Of a stretch of DNA of 7,845 nucleotides, positions 1-6,087 are shown one piece after another. The notes under the pieces were generated by a model. It did not search any database and was not told the DNA's origin. It was given only the letters and a program-made list of their open reading frames with translations. The translations under genes were made by a program, and so were the position numbers. Location of the stretch: positions 1-7,845 of the forward strand of contig JAEEUY010000245.1 in NCBI GenBank assembly GCA_016290715.1, given 5' to 3'. The stretch is from Bacteroidales bacterium (GTDB taxonomy: Bacteria; Bacteroidota; Bacteroidia; Bacteroidales; WCHB1-69). Numbering within the stretch: the first letter of the stretch is position 1; the number at the start of each line of letters is the position of its first letter.

Positions 1-32
1 CACACGAATATTTAATTAAAAATCAAATAATT

Positions 33-1229
33 ATGAAGTCAATTAATGAAGCCTCTTTAAAAGGCAAAAGAGTTTTAGTCAGAGTAGATTATAATGTTCC
101 ATTGAATGATGCAATGGAGGTTACGGATGCTACCAGAATAATCAGAACCATTAATACGGTGAAGAAGATAACGTCTGAAGGCGGAATCGCCATCCTGATG
201 TCACACCTCGGCCGTCCGAAAGGGGAGGTGAATGATAAGTTCTCTTTGCGCCACATTGTTGCCAAAGCCAGCGAGATTTTGGAAACGGAAGTGAAATTCT
301 TAGGGGATGTATTGTCATCAGACATTGAGCAGAAAGTTTCCGCTTTGAAGGAAGGAGAGGTGGCCTTGTTGGAGAATCTGCGTTTTCATAAAGAAGAAGA
401 GGCAGGGGATGAGAACTTTGCCCAAGCTATTGCCCGTTTGGGTGATATTTATGTGAATGATGCTTTTGGCACGGCTCATCGTGCGCATGCATCTACAACG
501 ACGGTGGCTAAATTCTTCCCCGGCAAATCCTATGCGGGCTATCTGTTATACGAAGAAGCAACCAATTTGGATAAGGTATTGAACAATGCCCAAGCTCCGT
601 TTACGGCTATTATTGGGGGTAGTAAAATCTCCACTAAACTGAAAATTATTGAATTTCTGTTAGATAGAGTGGATAATCTGATTATCGCTGGTGGCATGAG
701 CTATACTTTTTTGTATGCGATGGGGGTTAAAATTGGCAAATCCCTATTGGAAGAGGATATGGTTCCGTATGCCAAGAGTATCATTAAAAAAGCACACTTG
801 AAAGGGGTGGATATTTTCTTCCCGATAGACAATGTGTGTGCAGATCGTTATGCCAATGATGCGCAAACCTATATTACCACTAAAAATAATATCCCTGACG
901 ATTGGGAAGGAATGGATATCGGTCCGAGAACCATTCGCAAGTTTGCCTCTATTATTAAGGATTCAAACACCATTTTATGGAATGGACCTGTCGGTGTTTA
1001 CGAATTTCCGAATTTTGAAAAGGGGACTCAATCCATTGCCTTATGTGTTTCTGTGGCAACACTTTCCGGCGCATTCTCTTTGATTGGTGGTGGGGATTCC
1101 ATTGCCGCTATCAACAATTACAAACTTTCTAACTTCGTTTCTTACATTAGTACTGGTGGCGGTGCGATGTTGGAATATTTGGAAGGGAAAGAATTGCCTG
1201 GAATTAAGGCACTTAATGATGATAAATAA
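33..1229 (+). CDS. pgk: Phosphoglycerate kinase
   Basis: Cytosolic glycolytic enzyme that transfers phosphate between 1,3-bisphosphoglycerate and ADP, giving 3-phosphoglycerate and ATP. At 398 aa it has the normal bacterial length. The family motifs occur in order: RVDYNVP (17-23, substrate-binding Arg/Asp/Asn), SHLGRPKG (57-64), LLENLRF (112-118), NDAFGTAHRAHAS (142-154), the nucleotide-site loop GGSKIS (195-200, Lys198), WNGPVGVYE (316-324), GGGDS (352-356) and STGGGA (373-378), ending in the typical EGKELPG. The Ser in GGSKIS, where many bacteria have Ala, matches what I recall for Bacteroidetes enzymes. The ATG at 33 is preceded by AT-rich sequence without a Shine-Dalgarno box. The stop codon directly abuts the next start codon, so it is probably the first visible gene of a five-gene operon. 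Its promoter must lie before the window, because 1-32 shows none. All key residues seem present. Confidence 0.97.
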   Translation: MKSINEASLKGKRVLVRVDYNVPLNDAMEVTDATRIIRTINTVKKITSEGGIAILMSHLGRPKGEVNDKFSLRHIVAKASEILETEVKFLGDVLSSDIEQKVSALKEGEVALLENLRFHKEEEAGDENFAQAIARLGDIYVNDAFGTAHRAHASTTTVAKFFPGKSYAGYLLYEEATNLDKVLNNAQAPFTAIIGGSKISTKLKIIEFLLDRVDNLIIAGGMSYTFLYAMGVKIGKSLLEEDMVPYAKSIIKKAHLKGVDIFFPIDNVCADRYANDAQTYITTKNNIPDDWEGMDIGPRTIRKFASIIKDSNTILWNGPVGVYEFPNFEKGTQSIALCVSVATLSGAFSLIGGGDSIAAINNYKLSNFVSYISTGGGAMLEYLEGKELPGIKALNDDK

Positions 1230-1811
1230 ATGAAACAGAATTATTTCGCACACGAAACAGCCATTATCGATGGAGATTGTTCCATCGGTGATGGCACTAA
1301 AATATGGCATTTTTCACACATCATGTCGCATTGCGTCATCGGCGAAAGATGCAATATCGGTCAGAATGTTGTGATTTCGCCAGAAGTTGTTTTGGGGAAT
1401 AATGTTAAAATACAGAATAATGTATCGGTTTATACTGGCGTTACCTGCGACGATGATGTTTTTTTGGGGCCATCCATGGTTTTCACCAATGTGATAAATC
1501 CGCGCAGTGCTGTCAATAGGAAAAACCAGTATGCCAAAACTCACGTGGGGAAAGGTGCCACCATCGGTGCCAATGCAACGGTGGTTTGTGGGCACGATAT
1601 TGGTGAGTATGCTTTCATCGGTGCCGGAGCTGTGGTTACGAAAAATATCCCCCCCTATGCCCTCGTTGTGGGGAACCCTTCCAAGCAGATTGGTTGGATG
1701 AGTGAGTATGGGCATCGTCTTTATTTTGATAAAAATGGGATGGCTGTTTGTCCGGAAAGTGGAGAAAAATATCAATTATTTGATAATAAGGTTGTTAAAA
1801 TAGATTCGTAG
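1230..1811 (+). CDS. Left-handed beta-helix N-acetyltransferase, WbpD/WlbB-like
   Basis: Probable acetyl-CoA-dependent sugar N-acetyltransferase. The closest described family I recognise is WbpD/WlbB, which acetylates the 3-amino group of UDP-2-acetamido-3-amino-2,3-dideoxyglucuronate in O-antigen synthesis. In 193 aa it shows hexapeptide-repeat coils from about residue 10 (IIDGDC, SIGDGT, VIGERC, NIGQNV), IWHF (25-28), QNNVSVY (62-68), GPSMVFTNV (80-88) followed by NPRS (90-93), GANATVVCG (113-121), GAGAVV (131-136) and NPSKQIGWMSE (149-159). FTNVxNPRS and QIGWMSE are especially WbpD-like. A tail of about 34 residues (160-193) with a CPESGEKY stretch follows the helix. The ATG touches the pgk stop codon, implying translational coupling. 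The 3' end overlaps the next start by one base, and that neighbour also handles activated sugars. None of the dehydrogenase, aminotransferase or epimerase partners of the Wbp pathway is in the window, so the exact substrate is unproven. Confidence 0.88.
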   Translation: MKQNYFAHETAIIDGDCSIGDGTKIWHFSHIMSHCVIGERCNIGQNVVISPEVVLGNNVKIQNNVSVYTGVTCDDDVFLGPSMVFTNVINPRSAVNRKNQYAKTHVGKGATIGANATVVCGHDIGEYAFIGAGAVVTKNIPPYALVVGNPSKQIGWMSEYGHRLYFDKNGMAVCPESGEKYQLFDNKVVKIDS

Positions 1812-2536
1812 TGACATCAAAAGTATCTGCCATGATTTTCGCTGCCGGCTTGGGTACGCGTCTTTATCCTCTCACAGCGGATAAACCGAAAGCGTTGGTG
1901 GAAATCAATGGGAAAACCCTGCTGCAAATTGCGATTGAAAAAATTACTGCCGAGGGAATTCGTCACATTGTCGTTAATGTGCATCATTTTAGCGATTTGA
2001 TGAAAAATTATATTGCCACGCATTCCTTTGATGCTGATGTGATGATTTCTGATGAGAGTGATGAACTGTTGGATACCGCCGGCGGGTTGAAGCAGGCAGA
2101 GCCTCTTTTGCGAGATGCGGAACATATCCTGCTCTACAATGTGGATATCTTGTCCAACATCAATCTCCAAAAGCTGATGGATAGCCATATAAGAGACAAC
2201 GCGTTGGCTACGTTGGCTGTGCGTGAGCGTAATACCCGGCGCTATTTCATTTTCGACGAGGATTCAATGCAACTCTGCGGGTGGCAGAATATGAAGACGG
2301 GGGAGAAAAAGATGGCACGTATGGCGTCTCACGAGAAGTTGTTGGCTTTTAGTGGGATTCATGTCGTTAACAGGGAAATTATGAATCATATTCCCCCGCA
2401 TCAAAAAATGTCGATGACCCCGCTGTATTTGCAACTTGCTCAAAACCAGTCAATCAGGGGTTATATGCATCAGGATGATTCATGGTGTGATGTCGGAAAA
2501 TACGAAGATTGGGAAAATAAAATTTGGGAGAAATAG
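1811..2536 (+). CDS. Sugar-1-phosphate nucleotidyltransferase (MurU/HddC-like, GT-A fold)
   Basis: Cytosolic enzyme expected to join a sugar 1-phosphate to a nucleoside triphosphate, releasing pyrophosphate. The 241-aa product has the signature AAGLGTRLYPLT with KPK (11-27) for the nucleotide triphosphate, TAGG (89-92) for the base, the metal-binding NVDI (110-113, Asp112) and WCDVGKYEDW (225-234, second Asp at 227). Layout and length fit the MurU (N-acetylmuramate-1-phosphate uridylyltransferase) and HddC/mannose-1-phosphate guanylyltransferase groups; sequence alone does not decide the sugar. The start is GTG at 1811, sharing its G with the previous TAG stop. An ATG at 1832 would place the first residue directly at MIFAAG, cutting into the first beta strand, so GTG is preferred. 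No AmgK-type sugar kinase is adjacent, which weakens a recycling role. The preceding acetyltransferase suggests envelope glycan synthesis. Confidence 0.87.
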   Translation: MTSKVSAMIFAAGLGTRLYPLTADKPKALVEINGKTLLQIAIEKITAEGIRHIVVNVHHFSDLMKNYIATHSFDADVMISDESDELLDTAGGLKQAEPLLRDAEHILLYNVDILSNINLQKLMDSHIRDNALATLAVRERNTRRYFIFDEDSMQLCGWQNMKTGEKKMARMASHEKLLAFSGIHVVNREIMNHIPPHQKMSMTPLYLQLAQNQSIRGYMHQDDSWCDVGKYEDWENKIWEK

Positions 2537-2550
2537 CTCTATTGTCAGCC

Positions 2551-3240
2551 ATGGATTGGATTTTGCTTGCTTCATTGTTGCCCGTTGTCCTGCTGCTTAT
2601 ATACATATATGCAAAGGACCGCTATCAGAAAGAGCCATTGCGTGTATTGCTAAAGGCACTGTTGGGAGGCATTTTGTCTGCATTGGCTGTTCTCGCTTCC
2701 CATGAATTGCTTCAGCTTCCGGAACCTGAGATTTTTACTGAGTCTCTACAGCAGGCTTTATATCAGGCTTTTTGTTTCGCAGCCGTTCCCGAAGAAAGTT
2801 TCAAGCTGCTTTTTTTATATTGGTTTATATGGAAAAACAGCCATTTTGACGAGTATTTTGATGGTATTGAATATGCGGTTTTTGTTGGCTTGGGGTTTGC
2901 CGGATTCGAAAATGTCCTGTATGTGATGCAGGGTGGGGTGGAAGTCGCCGTTGCCCGTGCATTAACTGCGGTTCCTGCCCACTTTTTCTTTGCCGTTTTC
3001 ATGGGCTATTTCTTCGCCTTGGCCAAATTCCGTCCGCGTAAGCGCTCCCGTTATATGTTCTTGGCATGGCTGGTTCCGGTCTTATTTCATGGCATCTACG
3101 ATTTTATTCTGATGTATGCGAATCTGCTTACGGAAGACGACCCTTCTATGGCAGCTGTTTTGTCTCTGCTCTTTTATATCTTTTTTATTGTTTTGTGGAG
3201 AAAAGCAAAAAAGAGAATCAACAGATTGACCAATAGATAA
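2551..3240 (+). CDS. prsW: PrsW-type intramembrane metalloprotease
   Basis: Polytopic inner-membrane protein of the PrsW (peptidase M82) family. In Bacillus subtilis PrsW makes the first cut in the anti-sigma factor RsiW; here the substrate is unknown. Counted from ATG 2551 the product is 229 aa. It has the expected motifs: EESFK (81-85, EExxK), FDGIEYA (103-109), GFENVLY (118-124, FxxxEN-like), His144 in PAHFFFAVFMG and HGIYD (180-184, HxxxD). These Glu/His residues are the likely zinc ligands and catalytic groups. Hydrophobic segments lie at about 3-20, 34-50, 72-93, 107-126, 141-158, 168-190 and 200-216, followed by a basic tail. An in-frame TTG at 2524 would add nine residues and overlap the preceding gene. 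I prefer the ATG, 14 nt after that gene's stop, because the hydrophobic N-terminus then starts as usual for the family. No sigma/anti-sigma pair is in the window. Confidence 0.9.
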   Translation: MDWILLASLLPVVLLLIYIYAKDRYQKEPLRVLLKALLGGILSALAVLASHELLQLPEPEIFTESLQQALYQAFCFAAVPEESFKLLFLYWFIWKNSHFDEYFDGIEYAVFVGLGFAGFENVLYVMQGGVEVAVARALTAVPAHFFFAVFMGYFFALAKFRPRKRSRYMFLAWLVPVLFHGIYDFILMYANLLTEDDPSMAAVLSLLFYIFFIVLWRKAKKRINRLTNR

Positions 3241-3255
3241 TCAATGACTTCATAG

Positions 3256-5274
3256 ATGAAAACACTACTTATTACTGAAAAACCTTCTGTCGCTCGAGAA
3301 TTTGCTCGCATTTTGTCTGTGAGTCAAAGTCCCAATAATGGGTATTTTGAGAATCAAGATTATGTGATTACTTGGTGTGTGGGTCATTTGATAACGATGA
3401 CCTTGCCCGACGGTTATGATCCTTCGTTAAAAAGATGGAGTTTGGCTACGCTGCCATTCCTTCCGAAACAATATCGTTACGAAGTGATCCCCAATGTTAG
3501 CAAGCAGTACGAAGTGGTTAGGACTTTGTTGAATCGCACGGATATTTCGGAGATTTTGTGGGCAGGAGATCCTGCGCGGGAGGGACAGTATATTGAGGAA
3601 CTGGTACGGATGATGGCGGGAGTGGCATCACAGGCGGTTGAAAAACGGGTGTGGATAGACTCTGTAACCGACAATGAGTTGCGTAAAGGCATTCAGACAG
3701 CAAAGCCGATGTCGGAATATGCTAATTTGGGCGCTTCGGGATATATGCGAGCCATTGAAGATTATGCGATGGGCATGAACTTTTCCCGTGTGTTGTCGGT
3801 ACAGTTCGGCCGGATGTTGAATGAGGTGGCAGAGACGCAAAAATGGATCCCTGTGGCTGTCGGACGTGTGATGACGTGTGTCTTGGGAATGATTGTACAA
3901 CGGGAACGGGAAATTAGAAATTTTGTGGAAACGTTGTTCTATCGTATTATTGCCCATCTTTCCGGGGATGAAACCACTTTTGATGCTGAATGGAAACCTG
4001 CTGAAAATCCTGCTTTCTATGCCCCAAGCCAGTTGTATAAGGATAGTGGATTTCTCAAACGGGAAGATGCTGAAGCCTTGATAACCCGCTTGGCACAAGC
4101 CAAAACCGCTGAAGTTAAAAGTATAGAGCGGAAATCTGAAAAGAAAAATCCTCCGATGCTTTTTAATCTCGCAGAGTTGCAAGCGGCTTGTGCAAAGAAA
4201 TTTAAAATCAGTCCGGATGAAACATTGAACATTGCGCAAGAGTTGTATGAGAAAAAACTGACGACCTATCCGCGAACGGATGCACGTGTGCTGTCAACGG
4301 CTATAGCCAAAGTTATTGGAAACAATATTGCAGGCTTGAAATCGGTGGCACAGGTCGCCCCCTTTGCCGCACACATATTGGACAATGCACTGCACGCCAA
4401 GATAGCCAAAACCAAGTATGTGGATGATTCGAAAATCTCGGATCACTATGCGATTATACCGACAGGGGAGGGGATTACGCAATTAGGCACTTTGTCGCCG
4501 ACCGCTATGGGTGTGTATTTGCTTATCTGTCAACGTTTTTTGTCGATTTTTTACCCTGCTGCTGTCTTTTCCAAAGTGTCGTTGCTCCTTGACATTGCAC
4601 AAGAAACCTTTGCCACTACTTTAAAAACGTTGAAAGAGATGGGTTATCTGGTCGTTACCGGCGAAAGTGGCGATGAGGAGGGGGAAAAAGAGGAGGAAGA
4701 CAAAATGGAGAAAAAAGAGGTGCCCAACGATAAGGTCAAATTGGCGAAGTTGATGGCAAAACTGAAGAAAGGCGATATTTTGGATGTGTTGGGTTATGAT
4801 ATTCGCGAAGGGAAAACCTCACCGCCCAAACGGTATAATTCAGGAACGATGATTTTGGCGATGGAGAATGCGGGACAGTTGATTGAGGATGCTGAATTGC
4901 GTGAGCAGATTAAAGGGAGTGGAATTGGAACATCAGCCACCCGTGCGGAGATTCTGAAAAAATTACAAACATTGGAATACATCCGATTAAATGCCAAAAC
5001 ACAGATTCTTTCCCCGATGAAAATTGGGGAAATGGTTTATGAGATTGTGTATTATTCAATACCCTCGCTTTTAAATCCCAAATTGACCGCCAGTTGGGAG
5101 AAAGGCTTGACTCAGGTGGCAGAGGGGACAACTTCCAAGGAGGAGTATTTGTCGAAACTCAATACTTTCGTATCCCAAAAAACAGAAATGGTCAAAGGTT
5201 GCTCCGGCGCAACTTTCTATCTCGTAAGGGAACAGATACGTACTGTAAGGTCGCTCTACGAAACGAAAAAATAG
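3256..5274 (+). CDS. topB: Type IA DNA topoisomerase, TopB (topoisomerase III) class
   Basis: Cuts one DNA strand through a 5'-phosphotyrosine and passes another strand, resolving or decatenating DNA. In 672 aa it shows a TOPRIM domain (1 to about 150) with Glu8 in TEKPS and GDPAREG (104-110), where the usual second Asp is Ala107; VWIDS (132-136); MGMNFSR (172-178) with VGRVMTCVLGMIVQREREI (202-220); the active-site TTYPRTD (336-342, Tyr338); SPPKRY (522-527) and AMENAG (535-540); GIGTSATRAEI (557-567); and LTASWEKGL (610-618). A charged, low-complexity stretch (470-490) interrupts the later part. The motif style resembles TopB proteins of gut Firmicutes and mobile elements more than E. coli TopB. 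The ATG lies 15 nt after prsW. Family similarity fades after about residue 647, and no complete zinc finger is present in this frame. The last 25 residues may be a frameshifted tail (see findings), but the core looks functional. Confidence 0.92.
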   Translation: MKTLLITEKPSVAREFARILSVSQSPNNGYFENQDYVITWCVGHLITMTLPDGYDPSLKRWSLATLPFLPKQYRYEVIPNVSKQYEVVRTLLNRTDISEILWAGDPAREGQYIEELVRMMAGVASQAVEKRVWIDSVTDNELRKGIQTAKPMSEYANLGASGYMRAIEDYAMGMNFSRVLSVQFGRMLNEVAETQKWIPVAVGRVMTCVLGMIVQREREIRNFVETLFYRIIAHLSGDETTFDAEWKPAENPAFYAPSQLYKDSGFLKREDAEALITRLAQAKTAEVKSIERKSEKKNPPMLFNLAELQAACAKKFKISPDETLNIAQELYEKKLTTYPRTDARVLSTAIAKVIGNNIAGLKSVAQVAPFAAHILDNALHAKIAKTKYVDDSKISDHYAIIPTGEGITQLGTLSPTAMGVYLLICQRFLSIFYPAAVFSKVSLLLDIAQETFATTLKTLKEMGYLVVTGESGDEEGEKEEEDKMEKKEVPNDKVKLAKLMAKLKKGDILDVLGYDIREGKTSPPKRYNSGTMILAMENAGQLIEDAELREQIKGSGIGTSATRAEILKKLQTLEYIRLNAKTQILSPMKIGEMVYEIVYYSIPSLLNPKLTASWEKGLTQVAEGTTSKEEYLSKLNTFVSQKTEMVKGCSGATFYLVREQIRTVRSLYETKK

Positions 5275-5347
5275 AGGAAGGTTTCGTTATGCGAAGGTTT
5301 TGTCCACTTTCAAACAGTCCGATTTTTGGGAAGAGCTACACGTTTGA
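5200..5347 (+). pseudogene. Possible frameshifted C-terminal tail of topB
   Basis: Downstream of the conserved core, frames other than the annotated one look more protein-like. One frame (codons aligned with 5280) reads through about 5200-5310 with GTDTYCKVALRNEK and GFVMRRFCPL. One base further on, the next frame gives FKQSDFWEELHV and a TGA stop at 5345-5347. If one base is restored near 5309-5311, the text becomes FCPLCKQSDFWEE, with a CPxC pair like a zinc-ribbon knuckle. Reaching this from the topB frame needs two single-base deletions: one in about 5190-5245 and one near 5310. This could be real decay of a dispensable C-terminal zinc region or a sequence error. It rests on reading only; the tail could also be a chance open frame. 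Confidence 0.3.
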
Positions 5348-5420
5348 ACTGTACCCCAAAAGTTGGACGGGTTATAAGTTTAAATCCTTAAGTGCTTATG
5401 AAGAAATATGCTGTTGATTT
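5345..5420 (+). mobile_element. Remnant of an IS3-family (IS150-like) left end
   Basis: The stretch at 5349-5368 contains TGTACCCCAAAAGTTGGAC, which fits my memory of terminal inverted repeats in the IS150 group of IS3-family elements (TG at the tip, then a CACCC or ACCCC block, then GTTGGAC). About 50 nt further in, an ATG at 5398 opens a reading frame starting MKKYAVDF, the style in which IS3-family orfA proteins begin. The similarity stops within about 8 codons. No inverted partner (GTCCAACTTTTGGGGTAC) occurs elsewhere in the window, so at most one end remains. It sits immediately after the disturbed topB 3' end. The exact tip (5345 or 5350) is uncertain. Confidence 0.45.
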
Positions 5421-5496
5421 TCAAAAAGGACGCAGCTCATTCCAACGTCTCTGTATGCGCAAAATGGTATTATGCTCAATAAAGTCGTATTTGTAG
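5398..5496 (+). pseudogene. Truncated IS3-type orfA start (32 codons)
   Basis: A short frame from ATG 5398 to TAG 5494-5496 begins MKKYAVDFQKGR. The first eight residues resemble the start of the helix-turn-helix orfA transposase subunit of IS3-family elements (K-Y-x-x-D/E-F). The remaining residues (SSFQRLCMRKMVLCSIKSYL) show no helix-turn-helix pattern that I recognise, so the element was probably broken just after codon 8-10. It overlaps the start of the orphan frame at 5472. It is very unlikely to make a functional product. Confidence 0.3.
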
Positions 5497-5984
5497 ATCT
5501 CAATATTGGAATTATGTCCAATGACACAATTAGAGAATTATATTGCACAGCGGAAACTGCGCCATATTGTATTTATATCACCTTCTCAATTTCTGTCCCA
5601 ACAAAAGACCCTCGCAGCTTATCCGAAAATTTTTGTCTTTTTGCTAAAAAAGCGAAACAAACAATTCCTCTTACTTTTTGCTGCAGTGAAAAAATTTATG
5701 ATGGAAGAGAACTCGTTACTTTGTATGGAGAGATTACTGAACGGCTGCTCCCACGGTATAACAAATTGCTCGTAAAAAGATTCATTCGAGCACAAAAATT
5801 AACCAAAGTACAATCCTATATCAAAAGAAACATACTATTGAAAATTTGCGAAATGGACAATCAGCCCCCATTAACCATCACTTTTCAAAATTTGGAACTA
5901 ATGATTGAGTGTAGCTATGAGGAAAAAATTGAATTTCATAAAAAATATTGTGGTTCCATCCCAACATCTCCTTCTTTTTGGTAA
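5472..5984 (+). CDS. Orphan hypothetical protein (170 aa), AT-rich
   Basis: I do not recognise this protein. The frame is open from 5418 to the TAA at 5982-5984, and the first ATG is at 5472; an internal ATG at 5514 (MSNDTIRELY) is an alternative start. The product has seven cysteines. Its N-terminal half is mixed and hydrophobic, its middle is basic and probably helical (about 88-128: YGEITERLLPRYNKLLVKRF onward), and it ends in PSFW. There is no signal peptide, clear membrane helix or known motif. Counting 5521-5700 gives 62 G+C of 180 bases (34%), clearly below the roughly 45-50% of neighbouring genes, which suggests acquired or degenerating DNA. No Bacteroidetes-type promoter is visible just upstream. 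It lies directly behind the IS remnant. It could be real foreign cargo, a fragment of a larger gene or a chance open frame. A shorter frame at 5506-5775 overlaps it and looks less protein-like. Confidence 0.42.
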   Translation: MLNKVVFVDLNIGIMSNDTIRELYCTAETAPYCIYITFSISVPTKDPRSLSENFCLFAKKAKQTIPLTFCCSEKIYDGRELVTLYGEITERLLPRYNKLLVKRFIRAQKLTKVQSYIKRNILLKICEMDNQPPLTITFQNLELMIECSYEEKIEFHKKYCGSIPTSPSFW

Positions 5985-6019
5985 TTTTAACTATACGTCA
6001 TTATTTTTTAGCGAATCTC

Positions 6020-6050
6020 TTTGAAACACAAAAAAAATTGTGTAAATTTG
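6020..6050 (+). promoter_or_regulatory. Bacteroidetes-type sigma-70 promoter
   Basis: TTTG at 6020-6023 (-33 element) and TAAATTTG at 6043-6050 (-7 element, consensus TAnnTTTG) are separated by 19 nt, matching the described Bacteroidetes housekeeping promoter. The -7 box is followed by CCGC. Transcription would begin around 6056-6060, leaving a leader of about 30 nt before the ATG at 6088. This is the only such match I found in the intergenic parts of the window, and it marks a new transcription unit after the topB operon. Confidence 0.8.
6026..6043. repeat. Inverted repeat inside promoter spacer
   Basis: ACACAA and TTGTGT form perfect 6-bp arms around six A residues. The repeat fills most of the spacer between the -33 and -7 boxes and touches the first base of the -7 box, which is where a repressor operator would sit. 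Six-base arms in A-rich DNA can also arise by chance. Confidence 0.4.
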
Positions 6051-6087
6051 CCGCTATTAGTTTCATTGTTTATCTTTATTAATAAGT

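Noticed and set aside
1314..1775. 153-codon open frame on the - strand
   Set aside because: Antisense to the acetyltransferase; the hexapeptide repeats of the + strand explain the long open frame.
2524..2550. TTG start giving PrsW nine more residues
   Set aside because: It overlaps the preceding gene; the ATG at 2551 gives the usual family N-terminus beginning directly with the first membrane helix.
3628..4239. 203-codon open frame on the - strand
   Set aside because: It lies entirely inside topB, whose motifs are unmistakable; its translation shows no family pattern and looks like an antisense shadow.
5258..5287. ACGAAAC / GTTTCGT hairpin as the topB operon terminator
   Set aside because: Only a 7-bp AT-rich stem with a 16-nt loop, overlapping the stop codon and with no T-run after it.
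5506..5775. 89-codon frame starting with TTG
   Set aside because: It overlaps the longer orphan frame, needs a rare start and has an unbalanced F/L/K-rich composition.
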